Below, piece after piece: positions 42,292 through 51,900 of a stretch of DNA of 64,000 bases. The stretch is from the NCBI GenBank assembly GCA_038239345.1, contig JBBSEX010000004.1, positions 62,001 through 126,000 on the forward strand. The letters are read 5' to 3'. Each line of letters opens with the position of its first letter. The first letter of the stretch is position 1. The position numbers and the translations under genes are program-made. The stretch comes from JBBSEX01 sp038239345 (GTDB lineage: Bacteria; Acidobacteriota; Terriglobia; Bryobacterales; Bryobacteraceae). The notes under the pieces are model-generated. The model was not told the origin of the DNA. It saw nothing but the letters and a program-made list of their open reading frames with translations, and searched no databases.

Positions 42292-42834
42292 TTAAGCTTC
42301 GTTTCCCGGAAGCGACCAAAACCTGGCCACAGCCGCATCGAACTTCTGTTTCAGGACAGGATGCGGCTGGGGAAAGCGATCCACCACTTGTTTGGCCCAA
42401 TGAAAATACTCCTGGCGGCGCTGACGTGACCAGTCGGGTGGTGGCGCGGCGATGACGCTTCCGAGGTTGGACGTCTTGTCGGCCAGGGACAACCATTGTG
42501 CCCGCTGCGACTTGCTGGAAGCGTGATCGATTTGTAACTGCTTCCGTTTTTCCTTCGGAAGATACTTGTCATCAGTAACTTCACATACCAAGGCCGCGAC
42601 ATCTTCCCCGAAGTGAGTTACCAGCTCTTCGCGAGTAACATCGACGTCTTCGATGGTGTCGTGCAGATAGCCGGCCATGACCAGCTCCGGATCGGAATCA
42701 CCGACAGCATCGGCTAGAAGCGCCGCTACTTCGCAGAGATGATTGACATAAGGAGTCCGGTGATCTTTCCTGGTATGCGCGGCGTGCCGTTCGGCGGCGA
42801 AATAGGCGGCACGAGTAACTGTAGCGATGCTCAT
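42292..42834 (-). CDS. HD-domain hydrolase, SpoT/MESH1-like
   Basis: 180 aa from ATG 42834. The HD pattern runs through ERHAAHTRKDHRTPYVNHLCEVA, AGYLHDTIEDVDVTREEL (near 55-73) and a later LADKTSNL. The HDTIEDV motif is the hallmark of RelA/SpoT hydrolase domains, and the short length with no synthetase or TGS/ACT domain matches small alarmone hydrolases (MESH1). It is expected to remove pyrophosphate from (p)ppGpp with Mn2+; another nucleotide substrate is possible. Divergent from the YXWV gene. Confidence 0.85.
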   Translation of the reverse strand: MSIATVTRAAYFAAERHAAHTRKDHRTPYVNHLCEVAALLADAVGDSDPELVMAGYLHDTIEDVDVTREELVTHFGEDVAALVCEVTDDKYLPKEKRKQLQIDHASSKSQRAQWLSLADKTSNLGSVIAAPPPDWSRQRRQEYFHWAKQVVDRFPQPHPVLKQKFDAAVARFWSLPGNEA

Positions 42835-42921
42835 GAATGTCTTTTCACTATAGGGCATGGTCCGCAACATATCCGATGCCCGGCTGTTTATAGAAGTAGG
42901 AAGTTTGGGGAAGGATTTAGT

Positions 42922-43938
42922 ATGCGCACACTTCGCTCTATGTTGATCGCCGCCACGCTGTTGGCTATTCCGGCCACTTCATTGTTCGCCGGAATCTTTA
43001 TTTCAGTCGGGATCGCTCCGCCCGCCTTACCGGTATATACGCAACCGCTCTGCCCGGGGCCTAATTACATTTGGACACCCGGCTACTGGGCCTATGGTTC
43101 AGGCGGCTACTTCTGGGTGCCAGGCACCTGGGTGGTTGCTCCATTCGTCGGAGGGCTATGGACCCCCGGATATTGGGGCTGGGGTGGAAGTTCCTATGGA
43201 TGGCATTCGGGCTACTGGGGAACGCATGTCGGCTTCTACGGCGGCGTAAATTATGGTTACGGCTATGGTGGGCGCGGTTACGAAGGCGGCTATTGGAGGG
43301 GCGGAGCGTTCTCATACAATCGCACTGTGAACAACGTGAATGTCACGAATATTCACAACACCTACGAGAAAACAGTGATCAATAATACGACGGTGAATCG
43401 AGTAAGCTACAACGGGGGCCACGGTGGAATTGCGGTGCAACCGAATGCCACCGAGCGATCTTTCGCGGGTGAGCATCATGTTGAGGCGACCTCGGAACAG
43501 GTGCACCATGCGGAGGCGGCCGGATCGAATCGCGCGTTACTGGCGTCGGTGAATCATGGGAATCCATCGATCGCCGCGACACCACGGCCTGGAGCGTTCG
43601 CTCGCGGCGTAGTTCCGGCGAACCGGCCAGCAAGCGCGGGCAACTCGAATCCGGCGGTGGATCGACCGCCCACTGCACGTCCGAATCTTGCGGGGTCGCA
43701 GGCTCGCGCCGCGGGCGGCGGTAATGGCCAGTATCGGGCTCCGGCCGCGCACAACACTCCGGCTGACAGACCGCAGTTCCATGGAAATGAGGCGGCGCAT
43801 GGAAACGCAGCACAGCGCGCTCCACAGCCGGCTCCACGCGCGAATCAAGCTCCGCACGAGAGCCATCAAAATGCCGCGCCGCATCCATCGGACGGGGGCC
43901 ATCCCGCGCCGCATGGCGGTGCTGAGCATCACCGCTAG
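42922..43938 (+). CDS. exported YXWV-repeat protein with Ala/His/Pro-rich tail
   Basis: 338 aa from ATG 42922 (AAGGA 6 nt upstream). A signal peptide ends near SLFAG. Residues ~35-100 carry WxPGYW-type repeats (YIWTPGYWAY, WVPGTWVV, LWTPGYWGW, HSGYWG), as in YXWV/WXXGXW-repeat proteins. A Gly/Tyr-rich segment and an Asn/Val/Thr-rich stretch follow. The C-terminal ~170 residues are low-complexity Ala/Asn/Pro/His and end in a His-rich run. It is likely an outer-membrane or surface protein. Function unknown. Confidence 0.82.
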   Translation: MRTLRSMLIAATLLAIPATSLFAGIFISVGIAPPALPVYTQPLCPGPNYIWTPGYWAYGSGGYFWVPGTWVVAPFVGGLWTPGYWGWGGSSYGWHSGYWGTHVGFYGGVNYGYGYGGRGYEGGYWRGGAFSYNRTVNNVNVTNIHNTYEKTVINNTTVNRVSYNGGHGGIAVQPNATERSFAGEHHVEATSEQVHHAEAAGSNRALLASVNHGNPSIAATPRPGAFARGVVPANRPASAGNSNPAVDRPPTARPNLAGSQARAAGGGNGQYRAPAAHNTPADRPQFHGNEAAHGNAAQRAPQPAPRANQAPHESHQNAAPHPSDGGHPAPHGGAEHHR

Positions 43939-44013
43939 AGTTGGCCGAGTTTTAAGAAGGGACGCCGCGATCAAGCACACGGCGCCCCTTGCCGCATGCG
44001 AATATAGAGACTC

Positions 44014-45009
44014 ATGAAAGCGATATTTCTTGTACTCTTCGCAGCTACGGTGTTTGCGCAGTCTCATCTCGATAACCTGCGCCAACTGACGAAAGGCGGG
44101 CAGAACGCTGAGGCGTATTGGTCGCCGGATGGCAAGCGGTTGATCTTCCAATCGACGCGCGAGAGGCATGAATGCGACCAGATCTACATCATGAATGCCG
44201 ACGGATCGAACCAGCATATGGTCTCGACCGGCAAGGGCGTTACCACCTGCGGATACTTTCTTCCCGATAACAAACACATCCTTTATGCATCGACACATGA
44301 GGCGGCGGAATCCTGCCCGCCGCGCGCCGATCGCAGCAAGGGTTACGTATGGGCCATCTACTCCGGCTTTGAAATTTATGAGGCTACCGACGATGGAAAG
44401 ATCACGAAGAAGCTAACAAACACTCCGCGCTATGATGCCGAAGCCACGGTAAATTGGAAATCGAAGAAGATTGTCTATACATCGCTCTCCACGGGCGATA
44501 TTGAGTTGTGGACAATGAAACTCGACGGAGCCGGTAAGAAGCAAATCACCAATACCGAAGGATACGACGGCGGCGCGGTGTTTTCTCGCGATGGCAAACA
44601 GTTAGTGTGGCGGGCGAATCATCCGGGTACCGCGGAAGCGAAACAGCGTTATCAAGACCTGTTGAAAGACGATCTGACCACGCCGATGAAAATGGAGATT
44701 TTCGTTGCCGATGGCGATGGTAATCATGCAAAGCAGATTACGGATTTCGGTTGCGCCAGCTTCGCCCCGACATTCACGCCGGATGGTAAGAAAATTTTGT
44801 TCTCTTCCAACAAGCATGCTTGCGACGGGCGGAAGTTCGAACTGTACCTGATGAACGTCGACGGTAGTGGCCTGGAACAGGTAACCAGCACGGGCGGTTT
44901 CACAGCGTTTCCCGAGTTCTCACCAGATGGGCGAACGCTCGTATTCGCCTCGGACAAAGACTCCACGGAACGTTACGAATTCAATATCTTCACCGCGAAT
45001 TGGAAGTAA
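44014..45009 (+). CDS. exported TolB-like beta-propeller protein
   Basis: 331 aa. Signal peptide ends at VFAQ. At least five PD40/TolB repeats are seen: YWSPDGKRLIFQS, FLPDNKHILYAS, FSRDGKQLVWRA, FTPDGKKILFSS and FSPDGRTLVFAS, spaced through the whole protein. This predicts a six-bladed propeller in the periplasm. It is not TolB itself, since the N-terminal TolB domain and the tol/pal neighbours are absent. It may bind a ligand or protein; function unknown. Confidence 0.87.
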   Translation: MKAIFLVLFAATVFAQSHLDNLRQLTKGGQNAEAYWSPDGKRLIFQSTRERHECDQIYIMNADGSNQHMVSTGKGVTTCGYFLPDNKHILYASTHEAAESCPPRADRSKGYVWAIYSGFEIYEATDDGKITKKLTNTPRYDAEATVNWKSKKIVYTSLSTGDIELWTMKLDGAGKKQITNTEGYDGGAVFSRDGKQLVWRANHPGTAEAKQRYQDLLKDDLTTPMKMEIFVADGDGNHAKQITDFGCASFAPTFTPDGKKILFSSNKHACDGRKFELYLMNVDGSGLEQVTSTGGFTAFPEFSPDGRTLVFASDKDSTERYEFNIFTANWK

Positions 45010-45014
45010 GTGAC

Positions 45015-45515
45015 TTACTTCCGCTTGAAAGCGAGCAGCGCCTCATGAGCGGATCCATCGGAAAGTCTTTCCTTGATCGACAAGGTGTGCGTCCTGCCGT
45101 CGTCGCCTAGCGTGCGAATCCACTTGCCGTTGATTTGAACCCCATCCTTCACGGTCCACCAATCGGTGGTCAAAGTGGTTCCTTCGAGCGTGGTTTTGGA
45201 AACCTGATGGTACGGCCCAAAGGCGTTGGTCTTGTCCTTGCCGTCACTTCGCAAACCGAGGTCGGAACTCATGATGCCCAAAAACACCATCGGTGTGACT
45301 CCGCTCTTTGGCTCTTGCCAGGTTGACTGGATTTTGACGTCGCCGCCCTTGAGCTTGATGGTCTGAACCAACTCTTCGGGCAATGCGTCCTGCCCCGTCG
45401 CGCTCGACTTGCCGCGATCCAACACCCATTTCCCCGATAATCCGACATCCTTAGCCGCAAGCAGTGCCACGCCAAGTGAGGCTAGAACGGCGATTCGCGC
45501 TAGGCGATTCGTCAA
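45015..45515 (-). CDS. exported protein of unknown function
   Basis: 166 aa. The TTG at 45515 is preferred because GGAGG lies 8 nt upstream; the longer GTG start at 45530 would overlap that site. A signal peptide ends near LLAA. The mature part (GLSGKWVLDRGKS, then TLTTDWWTVKDG and HTLSIKERLSDGS) is beta-rich and looks like a small lipocalin-like barrel. Many such small exported proteins occur in Acidobacteriota. Convergent with the beta-propeller gene, with a 5-bp gap. Confidence 0.75.
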   Translation of the reverse strand: MTNRLARIAVLASLGVALLAAKDVGLSGKWVLDRGKSSATGQDALPEELVQTIKLKGGDVKIQSTWQEPKSGVTPMVFLGIMSSDLGLRSDGKDKTNAFGPYHQVSKTTLEGTTLTTDWWTVKDGVQINGKWIRTLGDDGRTHTLSIKERLSDGSAHEALLAFKRK

Positions 45516-45715
45516 GTGTATTTCCTCCACTGCTCCCTAGACGGCACTGACCACGAAGTCATTTCAAAAATCGCTTGGGAGGCGCGAAAGGAGCGTGGCG
45601 CGCGGACCGCAGGCAGGATTCCATGATGGAGCTTACAGAAGGCAACCTTTGTTATCGCAAATCACTCTCGGCGTACGTAACTTCGGCATTTATAGTGCGA
45701 GAATAGATTTCCTTT

Positions 45716-48139
45716 ATGCTGCTGGATTTTCGCTACGCTCTGCGCGTACTGATGAAGAGTCCTGGATTTACGGGGTCGGCGATACTCGCTATCGCACTGG
45801 GCATCGGCATCAACAGCGCCGTTTTCAGTGCCGTTAATGCGGTATTGTTGCGTCCGTTGCCTTTTCGGGAACCGCACCGGCTGGCGCTTGTTGGTGAAAA
45901 AATCATTCCCAGCTGGAAGGACTTTATTTCCTTGACGCCTGCGGATTACCTGGATATTCGAGACCGTACGCATTCGTTTGAGCAGTTGGGCGCTTACATC
46001 TCAGGCAACTATACATTGACGGGATGGGGCGAGCCACGCCGGCTGAACGGCGCTCGGATCACGGCAAATATGTTGCCGATACTCGGGGTAGCGGCGCGGG
46101 AAGGGCGGGTGTTCCTTGCCGCAGAAGACCGCCCAGGCAATGATGTCGCGATTCTGACCGATCGCGGGTGGAAGGATCTGTTCAACGCCGCCCCGAATCT
46201 ATTGGGTAAAAAAATCACGATAGACGGCGAGATCCGGACGGTGGTTGGGATCATGCCGCCGACCTTCGAATTTCCTGAAAACGACACCAAACTTTTGCTG
46301 CCGATGGCCTATACGCAGACCGAGATTGCGGCGCGCGGAGAGCGTTACGACACAACGGTGCTGGGCCGCTTACAACCCGGACAGACCATTGCCCAAGCGA
46401 CCGCCGAAATCGATTCGATTATCCGATCGCTGGTGGACAGGTATCCGCCGTCGATGCGCGAGCAGCTCGATCTGCATGCCCGAGCCAGCAGCTATAGCGA
46501 GGACCGTGTCCATGAGGTGCGTCCGGCGTTGCTCTTCCTGTTGGGCGCCGTTGGATTGGTGCTGCTGATCGGATGCGTGAACGTAGCGAATTTACTATTG
46601 GCCAAAGCCGCGGCGCGACAACGGGAAATTGCAATTCGCGCGGCGTTGGGCGCGGGGCGAATGCGAATTATCCGCCAATTGCTGATTGAAAGCTTGACAC
46701 TGTCGCTGGCGGGCGGAGCGCTCGGGTTACTATTTTCGATCTGGTTCACGCGGATGCTGATTGCCATGAACGCCTCGGCGATCCACGGGTTTGAGAAAGC
46801 GGCAATCGACGCGACGGTGTTCTTCTATACGCTCGGCCTTTCCGTTGTGACGGGCATCGTTTTCGGTTTAGCGCCGGCCATTCACCAAATTCATTTGGAC
46901 TTGAATACGGGATTGAAGGAGACCGGCCGCGGTGTATCCCATCGAAGCCGCATGCTTCCGCTGCTTGGTGTTGGGGAGGTAGCACTGTCGGCAATGTTGC
47001 TGATCGGCGCCGGTTTGCTTCTGCGCAGTTTCGCCGCTCTCGCGGGGTCCGATCCCGTGCCAAGACCGGAACGACTACTGACATTCGGGATTTCGTTGCC
47101 CGAAGCGAAGTACCCAACCCAGGGCGGCATTCTGACGTTTTACCAGGGGCTGGTCACGCGGCTGGAATCGCTGCCGGGCGTCGAATCGGCAAGTGCTTCC
47201 ACAAGTATGCCTCTCATTGGATATTGGCCAGTGCTGTTCGCGCCGGAGAGCCGGGCACCCGATTCCGGGCAGCCGGCGCAAGGTCTGAACGCGGCGGTGC
47301 TGCCGGGGTATTTTCGCACGGTGGGAATCGCCTTGAAAAAGGGCCGGTTGCTGAGGGATTCCGATACCGCGGAGAACAGCACCATTGTCATCAATGAGAA
47401 GATGGCGGGGCGCTACTGGCCGGGGGAAGACGTGGTGGGGAAGCGTCTGAAATGGGGGCATCCGAAGTATCCGGGTCCGTGGTTGACTATCGTCGGGGTG
47501 GTTGCCGATACCAAGCAGGCTCGGATGGATCGTGACATACAGCCTGCCATGTACATGCCGCTAGCGGAACTGTCGCCAAAAATGATGGGCACTTTCGGGC
47601 GGGCACTGACGATTCAGGTGCGAACGAAGGTGCCTGCGGCGAGCGTGGCCGGGGACGTGCGGCGAACGGTTGCCAGCGTGGATAGCGAACTGCCGGTGGT
47701 GGAACTGCGTTCGATGGATTCGGTAATCGCCGCAAGCTTCGCGCCCAGACGGTTCAATCTGGTGTTGATTGGCGTATTCGCCTCGTTTGCGGTATTGCTG
47801 GCGGCGATCGGTCTTTATGGAGTGATGTCGTACTCGGTGGTGCGGCAGACGCGCGAAATCGGGATACGAATGGCTCTAGGCGCGCCGTCGGCCAAGGTCC
47901 TGCGGGAGGTGATAGCGCGCGGAATGCTGTTGGTTGTGGCCGGATTAGCGATCGGAGCCGCGGCGGCCATTGGCTTGCGGCAATTCGTGTCGAAGATGAT
48001 CTATGGCGTCAGTGCCACCGATCTTGTGGTGTTTATTGCCGCGCCCGCGTTCCTGGCGGCCATCGGATTGCTTGCTTGTTACATACCTGCGCGAAGAGCG
48101 GCTGTTATCGATCCACTGATTGCGCTGCGCTCGGAGTAG
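45716..48139 (+). CDS. ADOP-family ABC permease (MacB/FtsX type)
   Basis: 807 aa. The N-terminus (LRVLMKSPGFTGSAILAIAL, then LGIGINSAVFSAVNAVLLRP) is the hallmark of acidobacterial duplicated orphan permeases. Two MacB-PCD/FtsX units are present: a periplasmic domain after helix 1, three helices around 280-410, then a second helix (about 425), periplasmic domain and helices around 680-800. The end ARRAAVIDPLIALRSE is typical. Such permeases move or sense peptides or lipids with an ATPase. Here the ATPase gene follows by 33 bp, so it is not an orphan. No PadR regulator precedes it. Confidence 0.92.
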   Translation: MLLDFRYALRVLMKSPGFTGSAILAIALGIGINSAVFSAVNAVLLRPLPFREPHRLALVGEKIIPSWKDFISLTPADYLDIRDRTHSFEQLGAYISGNYTLTGWGEPRRLNGARITANMLPILGVAAREGRVFLAAEDRPGNDVAILTDRGWKDLFNAAPNLLGKKITIDGEIRTVVGIMPPTFEFPENDTKLLLPMAYTQTEIAARGERYDTTVLGRLQPGQTIAQATAEIDSIIRSLVDRYPPSMREQLDLHARASSYSEDRVHEVRPALLFLLGAVGLVLLIGCVNVANLLLAKAAARQREIAIRAALGAGRMRIIRQLLIESLTLSLAGGALGLLFSIWFTRMLIAMNASAIHGFEKAAIDATVFFYTLGLSVVTGIVFGLAPAIHQIHLDLNTGLKETGRGVSHRSRMLPLLGVGEVALSAMLLIGAGLLLRSFAALAGSDPVPRPERLLTFGISLPEAKYPTQGGILTFYQGLVTRLESLPGVESASASTSMPLIGYWPVLFAPESRAPDSGQPAQGLNAAVLPGYFRTVGIALKKGRLLRDSDTAENSTIVINEKMAGRYWPGEDVVGKRLKWGHPKYPGPWLTIVGVVADTKQARMDRDIQPAMYMPLAELSPKMMGTFGRALTIQVRTKVPAASVAGDVRRTVASVDSELPVVELRSMDSVIAASFAPRRFNLVLIGVFASFAVLLAAIGLYGVMSYSVVRQTREIGIRMALGAPSAKVLREVIARGMLLVVAGLAIGAAAAIGLRQFVSKMIYGVSATDLVVFIAAPAFLAAIGLLACYIPARRAAVIDPLIALRSE

Positions 48140-48172
48140 GATATGAAATGAGTCCAAGGGTCCAACGACACT

Positions 48173-48835
48173 ATGATCAGTTTGAAGAATGTTGAAAAGT
48201 ACTTCCAGCACGGGCCCACGAAAACCTTCGTCTTGCGGCGCATCAATCTGGACATAAAGGAAGGCGAATTCGTTTCGATTATGGGGCCGTCCGGCGCGGG
48301 TAAATCGACGCTGCTGCATCTGCTGGGGATGCACGATAGCTCCTGGACGGGCGAGTATTATTTCAACGATCAGCCCATCCATAAGCTGGACAAGAAAGTG
48401 CGGCAGGAGATTTACAAGAAGTATTTCGGCTTCGTCTTCCAGAGCTATCATCTACTGGATTCGATGACCGTTTACGAGAATTTGGATATTCCGCTGTCGT
48501 ATCGCAACATCAAGAAACCGGAGCGCGATGGCATTGTGGCCGACGTGCTGGACCGGTTTCAGATGGTGGGCAAAAAGGATTTATTTCCCAATCAGTTATC
48601 GGGCGGGCAGCAGCAATTGGTGGCGATAGCGCGATCGATTGTGGCGAACCCGAAGGTGATCCTGGCCGACGAGCCGACGGGCAACCTGCATTCAAGCCAA
48701 GCGAAAGAGATTATGGAGACATTCAAGAAGCTGAATGACGCGGGCACGACGATCATTCAAGTGACGCACTCGGAGGTGAACGCGACCTACGGGAATCGGG
48801 TGATTAATATCGTGGATGGATGGGTGGCGGATTAG
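48173..48835 (+). CDS. ABC transporter ATPase, LolD/MacB type
   Basis: 220 aa ATPase. Walker A GPSGAGKST near 40-48, Q-loop FGFVFQSYHLLDSMTVYENL, signature LSGGQQQLVAIAR near 141-153, Walker B VILADEPTGNL near 163-173, and switch His in QVTHSE. The signature has QQQ where LSGGQQQR is usual (Leu replaces Arg). Its partner is the ADOP permease just upstream. It is followed by a strong hairpin terminator. Confidence 0.92.
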   Translation: MISLKNVEKYFQHGPTKTFVLRRINLDIKEGEFVSIMGPSGAGKSTLLHLLGMHDSSWTGEYYFNDQPIHKLDKKVRQEIYKKYFGFVFQSYHLLDSMTVYENLDIPLSYRNIKKPERDGIVADVLDRFQMVGKKDLFPNQLSGGQQQLVAIARSIVANPKVILADEPTGNLHSSQAKEIMETFKKLNDAGTTIIQVTHSEVNATYGNRVINIVDGWVAD

Positions 48836-48896
48836 CGAGGGTGTTTCGTGGGTGAACGGAACCGTCCGGATTCGAACATCGGGTGGGAAAAAGAAA

Positions 48897-48924
48897 GGGG
48901 GCAAAGCCATTTAGGCTCGCCCCC
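48897..48924. terminator. bidirectional hairpin terminator
   Basis: GGGGGC (48897-48902) pairs with GCCCCC (48919-48924), and an inner AGCC/GGCT stem extends it. On the plus strand it is followed by TATTTT; on the minus strand by CTTTCTTTTT. It sits between the convergent ABC ATPase and TonB-dependent receptor genes, so it fits termination from both sides. Confidence 0.75.
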
Positions 48925-48951
48925 TATTTTCGTTACCGATCGGCGATTCGC

Positions 48952-51900
48952 CTAGAACACGAAGCGCGCGACGATCTGAATCGCCCGGGAATTGCTGCTC
49001 AGGAACTGGTCGTACTGACCAAACTGAGCATTGCCAGGAATCAGGAAGTTACGGCTGGTGGTGAAACTGCGTGGGGCGACATCGTTCAAATAACCTGCGA
49101 TAAACTGCGAGTGGTTAAACAGGTTATAGAACTGACCGCCAATATCGAAGTGCATCCGCTCAGTGAGATTAATGCGCTTGGTGAGCGAAGCATCTAAGTT
49201 ATTGATGTGGCCCAAGGGGAAGGTGTTACGGCCTCCGTTGGGGAATGCACCCGACTGCGCCTTGATGTACTTGGCAGTGGCATCTTTGGCGACGTAGGCA
49301 ACGATTGAAGCGTTGCCAGCAGCGACGACTTGTCCTGCACGATTGAGGGCAACGACATCACTACCCGTTTGGCCGACGCCGCTGGGATTGACGATGGCGC
49401 GATCCACGTTGTCTCCGTTCAGATTGGAATCGACTCCACTCTGAATCGTGGTGTATTCCGGCGACTCAAAGGTATACGTTCCAGAGATCAACCAGTTGCC
49501 GACAACGTTCTTCAACAAGTAGTTGCTGTCGCGGAAAGGCTTCCAGTCGTAGATGGGCGATAGAGTAAGGCGATGACGACGGTCAAGAGCCGAGGAAGAA
49601 CGATCGTTGGCGAGACTGCGGAAATCCTCGCCGCGGCGCGGAGTCAGGACGGTAGAGAAGACAGTCGCCGTGGAATCGTCGATTGCATGGCTCCAGGTAT
49701 AAGCAGCGATGTACGAGAAGTTCTGCGAATAGCGCTTGGTCATCTGCAATTGCAAACCGTTGTACTGCGAATTGCCAATCGGATGATAGGCCGTGATGTT
49801 ATTCACAAATCCGTATTGCTTTAGCGTGTTAGCCGTACCCCCGGCCTTCAGATCACCCAGAGTTTGAGGCAGAGCCGCAAGCGTTGCGGCTGAGGGGGTG
49901 GCGAGGTACGTCGGAATGTTGTTCGAGAACGTCGCCAGGGGGCTCTTGTTAATTTGATCCTGGACGAACAGGTGAACGCCCTTTGTTCCAACGTAGCGAG
50001 CTTCCAACGTGTAGTCCTTGCCGAGCAAACGCTGTACGCTCAGGGTGTAGTTCAGCGCGTAGGGACGCGTACCGTCATAGGTGTAGGAAGAGATCTGCCC
50101 GCGGGCGGCGGCAACCGTAGTTGGTGGCGGAGGCACGGCTCCAGACAACCCGCCATTGGCCAGGAAATTCGGAGCATTGCTGTTGATATCGGCGTCCTTT
50201 GTTATTTGGTAGAAGGATGGCTTGGCGTTAATTCCCAAGTTGTTATAGGTGTTGTCAAACGAACGGCCAAAGCCGCCGCGAATGGACCAGACACCTGCGG
50301 AACCGGGCGACCAGGCAAACCCAATGCGCGGCGAGAAGTCAGTCTTGCTCGGCTCCGGGTTGCGGAAGGTGATCACACCGGGCAGATCGGCAAGCGCGCT
50401 ATACTGCTGGGCACGCGAAACAACCGGGGTAGTAACATACTCATAGCGAACACCCAGATTTAACGTCAGGTTGGGACGGATGCGGAAATCGTCGTTTACA
50501 AACGCCGAGTGCATCAGGAATCCTGCGGGAATGCCGCCGGCGGCTCCCACACTTCGCTGGGCGAGCTCGTCGGGCGTCAAATCCAAAATGTACTGGCTGA
50601 GCGTGGAGTAATCGTAATCGCCGCGCGAGCGTTGAATAAAGGTGTTGCTGGCAATTACGTCCACAAAGCTGTAACCAGCCTTGATCGTGTGTTTACCCAA
50701 GGTCTTCGTGAGGTTGTCCGAGCCCTGTAATTGGTTCTGAATGTAGCCCTGCGGAGAGTTCGGATCCGGTCCGAGTTGCAATCCGAGATCCTGGTCGATC
50801 TGAATATTCGGGAAAGCGTCGAGACCAGGGAACTTAAAATCGCCGACTGGGTAGTTGTTGTTGCGGCGGCTGAACGAAGCGCGGAACTCATTTTCCATGG
50901 TCGGCGAGAAGTTGTGGAACTCCGAGAGCGAAATCAGGTGTACAACGTTCGGAACGCTTGCGAAGAAGACCGGGAGCGCCGCGGAGGTATCGATAAACGA
51001 GGTCTTATTGTAGATGTAGCGGCCACGCAGTTGATCTTTATCGCTCATGTTGTAGTCGATCCCCGCGACAGCGTTATAGGAATTGCTGAAGTTCGGGGAC
51101 ACGATTGAAACCGGACCAATCGGAATATTAACGCCAGCAACGGGAGTTGTATCCGAAGCCGTGGCGACACCCGGCAGGTATTGCTGCAGGATGGAAAGAT
51201 TGGTCTTGCTGACGCCAGGCAATCCGGCGAGGGTGGCATAACCAGCGGTGGTGGGCGCAAGAACCTGTTGTCCAGGAGTCGCCGATTGCCCGATGGGTTG
51301 ATATTCAAAGTTTCCAAAGTAGAACAATTTGTTCTTGAGAATCGGTCCGCCGATCGTCGCACCAAGGCGATTGCTGTCAAAGCGGGGATTTGAGGTCAAC
51401 CCCTGATGCACTTGCAATGCGTCGACGGCATTCAGGTTGCGATTCTGCAGGTATTCGTAGAGCGCCCCGTGAATCTGGTTGGTTCCGCTCTTGATGACGG
51501 AGTTAAAGATACCGCCCGACGAGCCACCGAATTCAGCGCTGAACTGATTCTGAAGCACGGTGAACTGGCCCACCGCTTCATTAGAAAGGTAAGCGAGCGG
51601 TCCGGTTACATCGTGACTATTGTTATCCACACCGTCGATGTTGAAGTTGTTGTTGGTGGGACGTTGGCCGCCGATGCTGGGGCCTGAGCCGTAGCCCACG
51701 CCACCCGAGGAAGCGACGCCCGCGCCGAGCAAGCTCAGGTTCAAAATACCCGAACCCGACGATGCCGCCGGCAAATCAATGGCCTGGCGCTGATCGAAGC
51801 TGTTCTGCAACTGGGCGGTGGTGGTGTCAAGCGCCACGGCTGCATCCTGGACATCGAGCGCCGTGGTAACGGTGCCAATCTGCAGAACGACGTTCACGGT

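Noticed and set aside
43379..44298. Long minus-strand frames over the YXWV-repeat gene
   Set aside because: They are shadows caused by the biased, repetitive codons of the real plus-strand gene and have no family features.
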